Counted from the first letter of the stretch, positions 51,423-60,480 are shown. The stretch: 64,000 nt of DNA from Comamonadaceae bacterium (GCA_947372745.1 CANBUY010000005.1:17861-81860), one strand, 5' to 3'. Numbers and translations: made by a program. The notes: a model not told the origin generated them from the sequence alone.

Positions 51423-53954
51423 TTGTCGCACCTTCTGACCCAGCATTTCCAATGGGTTGGTGTGTTCAGTGCCACCCTGCTCTTGGTCATTGGCATCAGT
51501 TTTTCATTCTGGATGGCGCGACAACAACGCAGGAAAGTGGAGCGGCTTGCCGCCCACTACGCCCGCAACTTGATTGAAGCCAGTCTGGACCCCCTGATCA
51601 CCATCAATCCCAAAGGCAAGATTACTGACGTCAACAGGGCCGCCGAGCAGGTCACGGGAATTGACCGCGCTTTGTTAATCGACAGTGATTTTTCTGATTA
51701 TTTCCTGGACTCCGAAAAAGCCCGCCAAGGCTACCAGCAGGTGTTTTCGCAAGGGACATTGCACGACTACCCCCTGGCCATTCGCCATACCGATGGCCGC
51801 ATCACAGAGGTGTTGTTTAACGCCAGTTTGTTTCATGACCTGGAGGGCCAGGTGATGGGCGTTGTGGCGTCAGCGCGCGATATTACCCAAAGAAAACTGG
51901 CTGAAGCCTCACTGCAAGCGGTGAGTGTTTTCACGCATGCCCGCGAAGGCATCATGATCACCAACGCGGCCGGGGCGATTATCAACACCAACGAAGCCTT
52001 CACCCGCATCACGGGCTACACGCGGGAAGAAGTACTGGGCAAGAACCCCCGCTTGCTGAGCTCGGGGCTGCATAGTCGCGATTTTTACGAGGCCATGTTC
52101 GTCGACCTGGCGCACAAAGGCCACTGGTATGGCGAGATTTGGAACCGGCGGAAAAATGGCGATGTATTTGCAGAGATGCTCACCACCAGTGTGGTGCGGG
52201 ATGACCAGGGCCATATCCAGCATTACGTGGCCATGTTCTCTGACATTACCTCGATGAAGGAACACGAGCGGCAACTCGAACACATCGCCCATTTCGACAC
52301 ACTGACCAGCTTGCCCAACCGTGCATTGCTGGCGGATCGCTTGCAACAAGCTATGGCGCAAGCGCACCGGCACCAACACCTGCTGGCGGTGGTGTTTCTT
52401 GACCTGGATGGATTCAAGGGCATCAATGACAAATACGGGCACCAAATCGGTGACAAATTGCTGATCGCGCTGGCCCAGCGCATGAAGCTGGCACTGCGTG
52501 ATGGCGACACGCTCTCGCGCCTGGGCGGTGATGAGTTTGTGGCCGTTTTTGTTGACCTGACCAGCGCCACGGCCAGTGCGCCCTTGTTTAACCGCCTGCT
52601 CATATCGGCAGCGCAGCCGGTGCATTTAGGGGGGCTGACCTTGCAGGTCTCGGGCAGCCTGGGGGTCACGTTTTACCCTCAAACACAAGAGGTCGATGCG
52701 GACCAGTTGCTACGCCAAGCCGACCAGGCCATGTACCAGGCCAAGCAGTCAGGCAAAAACAGATACCACGTATTTGATCCGGTCAAAGACATCAGCCAGC
52801 GCGGCCACAACGAAAGCATAGAACGCATTCGCCAAGCCTTGCTGAACAAGGAATTCATTCTTTACTACCAACCCAAGGTCAATATGCGCACAGGGAAAGT
52901 GGTAGGGGTGGAGGCGCTCATCCGCTGGCAACACCCTGACAAAGATTTGCTTGAGCCTGGGGCTTTTCTGCCGATCATCAATGACCACCCCTTGGCAATA
53001 GAACTGGGCAAATGGGTGCTTGATGCGGCCCTGACTCAGTTGGAAACTTGGCGAGCATCGGGTTTGAAAATTCCGGTCAGCGTCAATGTCTCCGCCCGCG
53101 AACTGCAGCAAGCTGACTTTGTCAAACACTTGCTTGAAGTGTTGTCGGACCACCCCAGCGCGCAACCGGAAGACTTGCAACTGGAGGTGCTGGAAACCAA
53201 TGCACTGGAAGACCTGGCCCATGTGGCCCAGGTAATTGAAGCCTGCCGGGAAATTGGCGTCATGTTTGCGCTGGATGACTTTGGAACGGGTTACTCGTCA
53301 CTGACCTATCTGAAGCGACTACAGGTCTTTCAGTTGAAAATTGACCAGAGTTTTGTCTCCAACATGCTGGACGACCCGGACGACCTCTCGATTCTGGAGG
53401 GCGTCATCGGTCTGGCCACAGCATTTCGCCGCGAGGTGATTGCCGAGGGCCTGGAACTAAAAGAGCACGGCACCATGCTGCTGCAACTGGGCTGTGATCT
53501 GGCCCAAGGCTATGGCATCGCCCGCCCGATGCCGGCAGAGGCCTTGCCTGCCTGGATCGCCCACTGGCGCCCCGAGCACTCTTGGGGCAATCTGGCCTCT
53601 GTCAAACGCGATGACCTGCCCCTTTTGTTTGCCAGTGTTGAGCACCGGGCCTGGGTCAAGGGCATCGAACAGTTTATTTTGGGAGAGCGTGAGGCACCCC
53701 CTTCTTTGGACTTGCGGCTTAGCCACTTTGGCCGTTGGCTTGAGTCCGAAGGGATCAATCACTTCAAGGAACACCCTTTATTTACAAGCGCCAACGCCTC
53801 ATTCAAAGAGGTCTACCTTCTGGCTGCCGAGCTTTGCCATCTGCTCACCTGCAGTGAAAAGGCCCAGGCTCAGGCCAAGCTTGGTGGCTTGCACGCCGCG
53901 CGCGATGATTTTTTGCGCCAAGTGCAGCTTTTATTGCAAGCCAGGCAGGCTTGA
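51423..53954 (+). CDS. PAS-PAS-GGDEF-EAL protein with degenerate CZB-like tail
   Basis: 843-aa cyclic-di-GMP enzyme. One N-terminal membrane helix (about 11-32), PAS domains about 40-160 and 165-285, GGDEF with intact RLGGDEFVAVF (about 365-375), and EAL with VEALIRW (about 496) plus DDFGTGYSSL. Residues about 735-843 resemble the zinc-binding CZB domain seen at the end of such proteins, but of the four Zn ligands only the first His (VEHRAW) is retained. TTG start with AGG 6 bp upstream; an in-frame stop at 51402 rules out anything longer. Sensor input unknown. Confidence 0.88.
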   Translation: MSHLLTQHFQWVGVFSATLLLVIGISFSFWMARQQRRKVERLAAHYARNLIEASLDPLITINPKGKITDVNRAAEQVTGIDRALLIDSDFSDYFLDSEKARQGYQQVFSQGTLHDYPLAIRHTDGRITEVLFNASLFHDLEGQVMGVVASARDITQRKLAEASLQAVSVFTHAREGIMITNAAGAIINTNEAFTRITGYTREEVLGKNPRLLSSGLHSRDFYEAMFVDLAHKGHWYGEIWNRRKNGDVFAEMLTTSVVRDDQGHIQHYVAMFSDITSMKEHERQLEHIAHFDTLTSLPNRALLADRLQQAMAQAHRHQHLLAVVFLDLDGFKGINDKYGHQIGDKLLIALAQRMKLALRDGDTLSRLGGDEFVAVFVDLTSATASAPLFNRLLISAAQPVHLGGLTLQVSGSLGVTFYPQTQEVDADQLLRQADQAMYQAKQSGKNRYHVFDPVKDISQRGHNESIERIRQALLNKEFILYYQPKVNMRTGKVVGVEALIRWQHPDKDLLEPGAFLPIINDHPLAIELGKWVLDAALTQLETWRASGLKIPVSVNVSARELQQADFVKHLLEVLSDHPSAQPEDLQLEVLETNALEDLAHVAQVIEACREIGVMFALDDFGTGYSSLTYLKRLQVFQLKIDQSFVSNMLDDPDDLSILEGVIGLATAFRREVIAEGLELKEHGTMLLQLGCDLAQGYGIARPMPAEALPAWIAHWRPEHSWGNLASVKRDDLPLLFASVEHRAWVKGIEQFILGEREAPPSLDLRLSHFGRWLESEGINHFKEHPLFTSANASFKEVYLLAAELCHLLTCSEKAQAQAKLGGLHAARDDFLRQVQLLLQARQA

Positions 53955-54016
53955 AATGACCCAAAAAATGAATTTCAAGACTTATTAATAGCTATCAAAG
54001 ACATTGAACTTCTTGC

Positions 54017-54043
54017 TTGGCACTCTCTCAGAGAGAGTGCTAA
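54017..54043. promoter_or_regulatory. CIRCE operator (HrcA binding site)
   Basis: TTGGCACTC-N9-GAGTGCTAA, one mismatch from the CIRCE consensus TTAGCACTC-N9-GAGTGCTAA. It overlaps the rpoH promoter, so HrcA would repress rpoH until heat shock. CIRCE upstream of rpoH has been noted in comparative studies of beta-proteobacteria. Confidence 0.92.
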
Positions 54044-54046
54044 TAT
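54017..54046 (+). promoter_or_regulatory. Sigma-70-type promoter of rpoH
   Basis: TTGGCA (54017-54022), an 18-bp spacer and TAATAT (54041-54046). The -35 and -10 lie inside the two arms of the CIRCE element, which makes repression by HrcA direct. The expected start near 54053 gives a ~22-nt leader to the AGGAG-ATG start of rpoH. Confidence 0.6.
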
Positions 54047-54074
54047 ACAAATCATGTTGAATAGGAGTTCAGGT

Positions 54075-55016
54075 ATGTCTTATCAGATGGGTGTTTCAGG
54101 TGCAGCGCTTACGGTGTCCAACCCGTGGTCGATGGTGCCCCCACTCGGTAATATTGAGGCTTATATCTCTGCAGCCCATCGTTTACCGATGCTCACGCTA
54201 GAGGAAGAGCAGACGTTTGCGCGTCAGTTCAGGGAAGAAAACGACTTGGCTGCCGCTGGAAAGCTGGTGCTGTCACACCTGCGCTTGGTGGTATCCATCG
54301 CTCGCCAGTACTTGGGCTACGGGCTGCCCCACGGCGATTTGATTCAGGAGGGCAATGTGGGCCTGATGAAGGCCGTGAAGCGCTTTGACCCTGAACAGGG
54401 CGTGCGCTTGGTGAGCTACGCCATGCACTGGATCAAGGCGGAGATTCATGAATACATCCTGAAAAACTGGCGCATGGTCAAGGTAGCGACCACCAAGGCC
54501 CAGCGTAAGCTGTTTTTCAACCTGCGCTCCATGAAGCAGCGTTTCAAATCTGATGATGCCGCCGCTGATGCGGGCACGCACCGCGAAACACTTAATGAAG
54601 ACCAGATTGACGCGATGGCCTCTGAGTTGCGCGTCAAACGTGAAGAAGTCATTGAGATGGAAACCCGGCTCTCGGGTGGTGATGTGATGCTGGACCCCAG
54701 CCCATCGGACGATGGCGAAGACGCGTTTGGCCCTATTGCTTACCTCACCGATACCCAGCATGAACCGACCGCCATGATCGAAGCGCACCAGCGCGATGTG
54801 TTGTCGAGTGACGGTATTGCCACAGCGCTGGAAGCGTTGGACGAGCGCAGCCGCCGCATTGTGGAAGAACGCTGGCTCAAGGTCAACGACGACAATTCAG
54901 GCGGTATGACCCTGCACGAACTGGCCGCCGTTTATGGCGTGAGCGCCGAGCGCATTCGTCAAATTGAAGTGGCGGCCATGAAGAAGATGAAGAAAACATT
55001 GGTTGAGTACGCCTAA
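54075..55016 (+). CDS. rpoH: RNA polymerase sigma-32 factor
   Basis: 313-aa heat-shock sigma factor. Region 2 (LVLSHLRLVVSIARQYLGYG, DLIQEGNVGLMKAVKRFDPE, then VRLVSYAMHWIKAEI) and region 4 (LHELAAVYGVSAERIRQIEV) are complete, and the RpoH box QRKLFFNLR is present. AGGAG 7 bp before ATG 54075 fixes the start; a start 21 bp upstream lacks a ribosome site. A CIRCE operator overlaps its promoter and a strong terminator follows. Confidence 0.97.
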   Translation: MSYQMGVSGAALTVSNPWSMVPPLGNIEAYISAAHRLPMLTLEEEQTFARQFREENDLAAAGKLVLSHLRLVVSIARQYLGYGLPHGDLIQEGNVGLMKAVKRFDPEQGVRLVSYAMHWIKAEIHEYILKNWRMVKVATTKAQRKLFFNLRSMKQRFKSDDAAADAGTHRETLNEDQIDAMASELRVKREEVIEMETRLSGGDVMLDPSPSDDGEDAFGPIAYLTDTQHEPTAMIEAHQRDVLSSDGIATALEALDERSRRIVEERWLKVNDDNSGGMTLHELAAVYGVSAERIRQIEVAAMKKMKKTLVEYA

Positions 55017-55038
55017 ACTTCTGGGCTTGCCGCAAAAT

Positions 55039-55072
55039 GCCTCAGAAGGTCTGCGCCTTCTGGGGCTTTTTT
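55039..55072 (+). terminator. Rho-independent terminator of rpoH
   Basis: GCCTCAGAAGG and CCTTCTGGGGC form an 11-bp stem (one G-U-type pair) around a 6-nt loop, followed by TTTTTT. It lies 22 bp after the rpoH stop. Confidence 0.9.
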
Positions 55073-55088
55073 ATTTCTGGAACCTGAG

Positions 55089-56081
55089 ATGACACAAAAA
55101 TTATTCAAATTTGCTACTGTTTTTATAGCTGGTCTAGCATTATGTACGGCGTCCAGCAGCCAAAATAGCGTAAAAAATTCAGCTGAATGGCCAACCAAAA
55201 CGGTGCACATCATCGTCGGCTTTCCAGCAGGCTCTTCCCCTGACCTAACCGCACGTACGTTTGCCGAACCGCTCGCCAAGGCACTGGGACAGTCGGTCAT
55301 TGTTGAGAACAAGGTGGGCGCCGGGGGCAACATTGCCGCCGATTATGTGGCCAAGGCGACCGACGACCACACCATTGGTTTGATGATCAACGGCAATATG
55401 ACGATTGCAAAGTTGATCAACCCCAAACTGCCTTACGACCCCTTGAAAGACCTCGCACCCATCAGTTTGATTGGCAGTTCGCCTTTGGTGTTGACCGCAC
55501 CCATCAACTCACCAGGGGCCACCCCCCAGGAGTTTTTGGCCGCAGCGCGTCTAGCGGGCGACCAATGGAGCTACGGAACGCCCGGTGTGGGCACGGTCGG
55601 CCATATCGGCATGGAGTTCCTCAAAACCAAAAGCAAGATCAACCCGGTGCATGTACCCTATCCGGGCTACCCCCAGGTGGCCAATGCCATGCTGGGTGGG
55701 CAACTGCAGCTGTCCTTGTTGCCGCCCGCCTTGGCGATGGCGCAAATCCGTAATGGGAAACTCCGCGCCATTGGCGTGACCTCGAGTGTTCGCAGCACGC
55801 TGGTGCCTGAGTTGCCCAGTTTATCGGAGGCGGGTGTGCAAGGGTTTAACCTTGAGATATGGAACGCTGTGGCAGCCCCCCGGTCTATGCCCAAACCCGT
55901 GGTGGATCGTTTGTCCACCTTGTTCAGCGAGATTGCGCGCACCCCGGAAATGCGGCAAAAGCTGTTTCAGCAAGGCTGGCAGGTGGCGGGCACCTCGGCC
56001 GAAGGGCTGGCTAACCGCATCAAGTCAGACACCAAACTTCTGGGTGATGTCATTACCCAGCGCGGCATTAAGGCTGAATAA
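55089..56081 (+). CDS. Bug-family tripartite tricarboxylate transporter binding protein
   Basis: 330-aa periplasmic binding protein of the Bug/TctC family common in Burkholderiales. Signal sequence (about 1-24, with a lipobox-like LALC), then WPTKTVHIIVGFPAGSSPDL, VENKVGAGGNIAADYVAKA and GTVGHIGMEFLK, all diagnostic. No membrane TctA/TctB genes are adjacent, which is usual for orphan Bug proteins. Ligand unknown. The signal peptide is encoded by a dispersed repeat copy. Confidence 0.92.
   Translation: MTQKLFKFATVFIAGLALCTASSSQNSVKNSAEWPTKTVHIIVGFPAGSSPDLTARTFAEPLAKALGQSVIVENKVGAGGNIAADYVAKATDDHTIGLMINGNMTIAKLINPKLPYDPLKDLAPISLIGSSPLVLTAPINSPGATPQEFLAAARLAGDQWSYGTPGVGTVGHIGMEFLKTKSKINPVHVPYPGYPQVANAMLGGQLQLSLLPPALAMAQIRNGKLRAIGVTSSVRSTLVPELPSLSEAGVQGFNLEIWNAVAAPRSMPKPVVDRLSTLFSEIARTPEMRQKLFQQGWQVAGTSAEGLANRIKSDTKLLGDVITQRGIKAE
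55113..55170 (+). repeat. Dispersed ~55-bp in-gene repeat, copy 6 (Bug gene)
   Basis: GCTACTGTTTTTATAGCTGG then TCTAGCATTA, ending CCAGCAGCCAAAATAGCG. Read as ATVFIAGLALC, the hydrophobic core of the signal peptide. Confidence 0.55.
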
Positions 56082-56109
56082 CTTGCCCTGAACCGCCGGA
56101 TACAAAGTT

Positions 56110-56712
56110 TTACTTAAGCAGCAGCTTGATGTCCGCCGCCAAGGGGGCAGCGCCCGTTCCGTAACGGGTGTACAAGCGCAATTTACCCTGAGCGTCATAG
56201 ACATAACTGCCGGCTGAGTGGTCCATGGTGTAGCTGGTAGGGGTTTTGCCATCGACCTTTTTGTAATACACCTTGAAATCTTTGGCTATTTTTTCCAGAT
56301 TGTCAGGCGTGGTGTAAAGCGCCAAAAACGTGGGGTCGAAGTTGCCCATGTAGGCCTTCAAGACTTCAGGGGTGTCGCGCTGCGGGTCGACCGTGACGAA
56401 TAAGCCCTGCACGCGGTCGCCGTCTTTGCCCAAGAGTCGCTTCACCTCAACCAACTCGGCCATGGAGGTCGGGCACACGTCCGGGCACTGCGTGTAGCCA
56501 AAGAACATCACCACCACCTTGCCGGCAAAATCTTTGATGCTGCGGGCTTGGCCGTTGTGGTCAGTCAATGCGAAATCACGGGCATAGTCGGCCCCGGTGA
56601 GGTCAATGGCTGAAAAATTGGCCTGCTTCTCAGAACAAGCACTAAACAGGGCTACTGAGCCCGCCAGCAGAGCGACGCCAGCTATGCTTTTAAGTGCGCG
56701 ACGTTTGTTCAT
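56110..56712 (-). CDS. SCO1/SenC copper chaperone
   Basis: 200-aa membrane-anchored thioredoxin-fold lipoprotein. Started at MNKRRALKS (ATG 56712), just after ctaB; the lipobox is ALFSAC. The copper site is CPDVC (Cx3C) in FFGYTQCPDVCPTSMAEL, with the third ligand His in YTMDHSAGSYVYD. It assembles the CuA centre of cytochrome c oxidase subunit II. It is the last gene of the oxidase biogenesis run. The signal region is a dispersed repeat copy. Confidence 0.93.
   Translation of the reverse strand: MNKRRALKSIAGVALLAGSVALFSACSEKQANFSAIDLTGADYARDFALTDHNGQARSIKDFAGKVVVMFFGYTQCPDVCPTSMAELVEVKRLLGKDGDRVQGLFVTVDPQRDTPEVLKAYMGNFDPTFLALYTTPDNLEKIAKDFKVYYKKVDGKTPTSYTMDHSAGSYVYDAQGKLRLYTRYGTGAAPLAADIKLLLK
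56644..56700 (-). repeat. Dispersed ~55-bp in-gene repeat, copy 7 (SCO gene)
   Basis: Minus strand reads GCACTTAAAAGCATAGCTGG then CGTCGC, with GGCTCAGTAGCCCTGTTT at the end. It encodes SIAGVALLAGSVALFSA, the lipoprotein signal core. Confidence 0.5.
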
Positions 56713-56716
56713 CAAT

Positions 56717-57616
56717 TTAGCCCAGGACATAGTGATCGACCAACAAAGCGGCAAACAGCGCACTCAGGTGGATGAGTGAGAAGCGAAAGGTCTTGCGCGC
56801 CAACTCGTCTGAATAGTCGCGCCAGAGCCAATAGGCGTACAAACAAAAACCGAAGCTGAGCACCACGGCGGCGACCAGGTAAATCCAGCCGCTCATGCCG
56901 TAAACATAGGGCAACAAGCAGGCCGCGAACAAGATAAAGGTGTACAACAAGACCATCAAGCGCGTGAATTCATTGCCGTGCGTGACCGGTAGCATGGGCA
57001 GTCCCGACTTGCGGTAGTCTTCCACACGGTAAAGGGCCAACGCCCAGAAGTGTGGTGGCGTCCACAGGAAAATAATCAAAAACAGGATCAGCGCTTCTGG
57101 CCCGACGTTGTTGGTGAGAGCCGCCCAACCGAGCACCGGGGGCATCGCGCCCGAAGCACCGCCAATCACGATGTTTTGGGGGGTCAGCGGCTTCAAAATC
57201 ACGGTGTAGACCACGGCATAGCCGATGAAGGTGGCAAAAGTCAGCCACATGGTCAAAGGGTTGACCCAAAAGTACAGCAAAGACGAACCCACGCCACACA
57301 GCGCGGCGGAAAACAGCAGGGTTTGCCGATTGCCCAACTCGCCCTTGGCGGTGGGCCGCCAAGCGGTGCGTTTCATCTTGGCATCAATGCCTTTTTCAAC
57401 AATGCAATTGAAAGCAGCAGCAGCGCCTGCGACCAACCAGATGCCCAGACAGGCCACCAAGGCCACTTGAACCTGCGCCCATGAGGGCATGCCAGGCACG
57501 GCCAACACCATGCCAATCAAGGCACAAAAGACGATGAGCTGAATCACGCGCGGCTTGGTCAGGGCATAAAACTGCTGAAAAACCGAGGATTGAACGATTG
57601 GTGAAGGGGCACTCAT
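56717..57616 (-). CDS. ctaB: Protoheme IX farnesyltransferase (heme O synthase)
   Basis: 299-aa UbiA-family prenyltransferase with about nine helices. [19 protein letters not shown] at the N-terminus, [20 protein letters not shown] (first Asp-rich motif, N-x3-D type) and [16 protein letters not shown] are diagnostic. Started at [10 protein letters not shown] (57616, ATGA with the ctaA stop) rather than 45 bp upstream. It converts heme B to heme O for the aa3 oxidase. Confidence 0.96.
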   Translation of the reverse strand: MSAPSPIVQSSVFQQFYALTKPRVIQLIVFCALIGMVLAVPGMPSWAQVQVALVACLGIWLVAGAAAAFNCIVEKGIDAKMKRTAWRPTAKGELGNRQTLLFSAALCGVGSSLLYFWVNPLTMWLTFATFIGYAVVYTVILKPLTPQNIVIGGASGAMPPVLGWAALTNNVGPEALILFLIIFLWTPPHFWALALYRVEDYRKSGLPMLPVTHGNEFTRLMVLLYTFILFAACLLPYVYGMSGWIYLVAAVVLSFGFCLYAYWLWRDYSDELARKTFRFSLIHLSALFAALLVDHYVLG

Positions 57617-58782
57617 ACAGGGTGTCTCGCTTTGACAGAATTTGACGCCACAGGCGCCCAAGTTAAAAGAGAAGCAGAGGTTCGGCTACTGGCCAGCGTC
57701 CAGGTCATCATGACGACCAACGCACCAGCGCCTCCCGTGTGCAACACGGCAGCCACCAAGGGCCAGCCCAGCACCACATTGCTCAAGCCGGTAAGCAACT
57801 GAAGACTGATGAGCCCGGCCAACCAACGTGAATGCGCGCGCAAGGCCGACACGCGATTAAGCCGCCATGCGAGAAAGCCAAAGACGGCCAGCACGACAAA
57901 CGCCATGCTGCGGTGCACATAATGAATGGCCGTGAGGGCGGCAAAGCTGATGGCCTCACCTGAAGCGGTCAGGCCCAGCCCGCGCCAGAACTCGAAGCCT
58001 TGAGAGAAGTTCATCACCGGCCACCAGCTGTTTTGGCATTTGGGGAAATCGCTACAAGCCAGCACGGCGTAATTGGTGCTCACCCAGCCGCCCAAACCCA
58101 CCTGAATGACCAATAAAGCCAAAGACGCCCACAAGAGTTTTCGCAACCCAGGACTGACCGCGGTCACGAGAGCGGCTCCCTGGGATTGGGCCGAACGAAC
58201 CACTTGGACCGCCAGTAAAGCCAGCAGTGTGAGCCCCCCCAGCAAATGCAGGGTCACAATGGCAGGAAACAATTTCATGGTGACCGTCAAAGCCCCGAAA
58301 GCACCCTGCAGACAGACCCAAAACAGGGTCAGTGTGGGCCACCAAGGGCTCAGCATGCGCGATGGGCCTGAGCGCGCCTTGCTCAGCCAGCTGGTCACCG
58401 CCAACACCAAAATCAGGACGCCAACGCTGGTCGCCAAATAGCGGTGAATCATTTCAACCCAGGCTTTTCCGTGCGTCACAGGTCCTGATGGCAAGGCACT
58501 TTGGGCCGCTGCAATCAGCGTGTTGGCACCGAGTGGGCTGCTATGACCATAACAGCCCGGCCAATCAGGGCAACCCAAACCAGAATCAGTCAAGCGGGTG
58601 AAGGCACCAAACATCACGAGGTCAAAGGTCAGGAAAAGCGTCAGCAGCGTGAGTGACTGAAACCGCCCCAAGGGAGTCGCCCGCCGGTTACGCCAGCCGA
58701 CCCAGACCAAAGGTCCCAAAGCCAACAAGATGCCCATCAGCATCAGGTTGACCAAAGGTGACAAGTTGTAAAGTGAAGTCAC
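57613..58782 (-). CDS. ctaA: Heme A synthase (COX15/CtaA)
   Basis: 389-aa membrane protein with about eight helices. [20 protein letters not shown] carries the conserved Cys pair; [24 protein letters not shown] and [13 protein letters not shown] carry the heme-ligand His residues. It oxidises heme O to heme A. It is 8 bp downstream of the SCO-like gene and overlaps ctaB by 4 bp. Confidence 0.95.
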   Translation of the reverse strand: MTSLYNLSPLVNLMLMGILLALGPLVWVGWRNRRATPLGRFQSLTLLTLFLTFDLVMFGAFTRLTDSGLGCPDWPGCYGHSSPLGANTLIAAAQSALPSGPVTHGKAWVEMIHRYLATSVGVLILVLAVTSWLSKARSGPSRMLSPWWPTLTLFWVCLQGAFGALTVTMKLFPAIVTLHLLGGLTLLALLAVQVVRSAQSQGAALVTAVSPGLRKLLWASLALLVIQVGLGGWVSTNYAVLACSDFPKCQNSWWPVMNFSQGFEFWRGLGLTASGEAISFAALTAIHYVHRSMAFVVLAVFGFLAWRLNRVSALRAHSRWLAGLISLQLLTGLSNVVLGWPLVAAVLHTGGAGALVVMMTWTLASSRTSASLLTWAPVASNSVKARHPV

Positions 58783-58790
58783 AAAAAGGC

Positions 58791-59552
58791 CTAGCGCGGG
58801 GTCATGTGAGCAGGATCACGACCCGCCTTATCCCATGAGTCCGAGGCACGCAGGAGTCGTTCCATGTCCTTTTTAGCCTTCGCAGCACTGGCCAAATCAA
58901 GGTTGGCGGGGAAACGCATCATCCAGTTACCCATCGGGTCGACCAAATACAGGTGGTCGCTGATCTGGTGACCTTGTGACGGCGCCAACCAATTGGCGAT
59001 CGCGCTTGGCGGCAGGCGCAACACGGTCGCGTCCTTCAAGCCAGGCAAGATTTTTTCAGGCACCTTGGCGTCATCCTGAATCAGCCAAACCCAATCAACC
59101 CGGTCTTTTTCTTTGCCCATGCCTTCGAGTAATTGGCGCTGCAGGTAAAGGTGACGCGCACAGGCGTCGTCGCAGTCACCCCCGGAAACACTGACGAGCA
59201 GCCACTGATCTTTCAGGGTTTGAAGGTTAACGGCAGCACCGCTGAGCGACTGAGCCAACTGATCCGGCAATGGTTTTTGCGGCTCGATCAGCTCCCCAAA
59301 ATTGCGTCGCCCTTCAGGTCTCACCACGTAATACATAAAGTAAGACGCAATGACGGGGGCGGCACAAACAAGAAACACCAGCAACATCTTCCACCGACCA
59401 CCGGTTTGACGCGCTTGCAAGTCAGCACCAGCGCCCGGCAGAGGCAAGTTGTGCACTGTGAGTCCCAAGGGATGGTCATCCGCTCCTGTAGTGGCGACAC
59501 CTTCAGGCTTGTTGGGATTTTTTGAAGCGTCTAACAATTTGGAACCAGACAT
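58791..59552 (-). CDS. Membrane-anchored SCO-like protein of unknown function
   Basis: 253 aa. A soluble N-terminal ~52 residues, one membrane helix (MLLVFLVCAAPVIASYFMYY, about 56-75) and a periplasmic domain with SVSGGDCDDACARHLYLQRQ, a Cx3C like the copper site of SCO proteins, plus His residues in GHQISDHLYLVDPMGNW. I read it as a diverged thioredoxin/SCO-fold factor of oxidase assembly, supported by its place between SURF1 and ctaA. Its start overlaps the SURF1 stop by 50 bp. Its exact function is not known to me. Confidence 0.7.
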   Translation of the reverse strand: MSGSKLLDASKNPNKPEGVATTGADDHPLGLTVHNLPLPGAGADLQARQTGGRWKMLLVFLVCAAPVIASYFMYYVVRPEGRRNFGELIEPQKPLPDQLAQSLSGAAVNLQTLKDQWLLVSVSGGDCDDACARHLYLQRQLLEGMGKEKDRVDWVWLIQDDAKVPEKILPGLKDATVLRLPPSAIANWLAPSQGHQISDHLYLVDPMGNWMMRFPANLDLASAAKAKKDMERLLRASDSWDKAGRDPAHMTPR

Positions 59553-60225
59553 AAAGAATTGAAATCAGCGCACTGAGCGCAAACCATTGAAAGGCATAGC
59601 CGTAATGTTTTTCGACACCCGAGGCGACTTTGGGCCATTCGCGTAACAAACCTTCACTGGCGACCCCCGATTGTTGCACCGACACCGCCAGCAATGGCAG
59701 ACCTATTTCGGCGCTGAAAGCTGCAAGGTCAACATTTTGCCGCAACACCGTTTTCTCGGCCTCGCCAAGCTCGTATAACTTGGACGGCGGCGGGACAATA
59801 CGACCCTCTAAGTCCACCGCTCCGATGGGCGTGCTGACGGGTGTGACCTGCAAGCGATCGAGGAAGTTTCTGGCCACCCAACCCCGCTGTACCAGCAGCA
59901 CAGCGCCTGAGCCCTCCAACTGAAAGGGCGTGAGCACAAACTGGCCCACTTTGTCGTTCATCTGTCGGTTGTCGAGATAAACCGTGTGTTGCGCCAACCA
60001 GTGTCCATGCAAGACAATTTTGCGATGAACCAAAGACTTCATATCTGCTGTGGCCAACAAGTCCTGCGCATCCAAAGCAGGTAAACGCCCTTGCGACTCA
60101 GTGGCGGCCTGATAGGATTCTTTTTGATCGGCGCGCGACAACTGCCAACGCCCCAGTGCCAGCGTCAATACCACCGCCAACAAGGCAGCTATGGTGATGA
60201 TCCAGAACTTGAACCGTAATCTCAA
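59503..60225 (-). CDS. SURF1-family cytochrome oxidase assembly protein
   Basis: 240 aa with the two-helix SURF1 topology: an N-terminal helix (FWIITIAALLAVVLTLALGR) and a C-terminal helix (YGYAFQWFALSALISILYVW). The conserved GRWQLSRADQK and QRGWVARNFLDR motifs lie between. It helps insert heme A into subunit I. Divergent from the small DUF2909 gene with a 15-bp gap. Confidence 0.93.
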   Translation of the reverse strand: MRLRFKFWIITIAALLAVVLTLALGRWQLSRADQKESYQAATESQGRLPALDAQDLLATADMKSLVHRKIVLHGHWLAQHTVYLDNRQMNDKVGQFVLTPFQLEGSGAVLLVQRGWVARNFLDRLQVTPVSTPIGAVDLEGRIVPPPSKLYELGEAEKTVLRQNVDLAAFSAEIGLPLLAVSVQQSGVASEGLLREWPKVASGVEKHYGYAFQWFALSALISILYVWFQIVRRFKKSQQA

Positions 60226-60240
60226 CAGATAATCTCCAGC

Positions 60241-60462
60241 ATGAAATATTTAGTCCTTATTGCATTCATCGCCATCCTGGCCAGCTTGGCGACCGCGCTC
60301 TTTTTTATGATGAAGAGCAAAGACAGCGGGAAAACACGGGGTCAAAAAATGGCCTTTGCCTTGGGGCTGAGAGTCGCCATTTCAATCTTGCTATTTGCCA
60401 GCATTCTGCTTGCTTGGAGGCTGGGCTACATCCATCCCACTGGCATTCAGTCCGGACAATAA
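60241..60462 (+). CDS. Twin transmembrane protein (DUF2909)
   Basis: 73-aa protein with two membrane helices (about 3-24 and 42-63) separated by a basic loop SKDSGKTRGQKM. This DUF2909 family is found between SURF1 and coxC in many beta-proteobacterial oxidase clusters. It is the only + strand gene of the cluster here. It is followed by a perfect bidirectional terminator. Function unknown. Confidence 0.85.
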   Translation: MKYLVLIAFIAILASLATALFFMMKSKDSGKTRGQKMAFALGLRVAISILLFASILLAWRLGYIHPTGIQSGQ

Positions 60463-60480
60463 AGAGGGTGTCGTCTGACA

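Noticed and set aside
53985..54000. Possible eighth copy of the dispersed repeat (AATAGCTATCAAAG) before rpoH
   Set aside because: Only the short core matches; the flanking part of the family pattern is absent.
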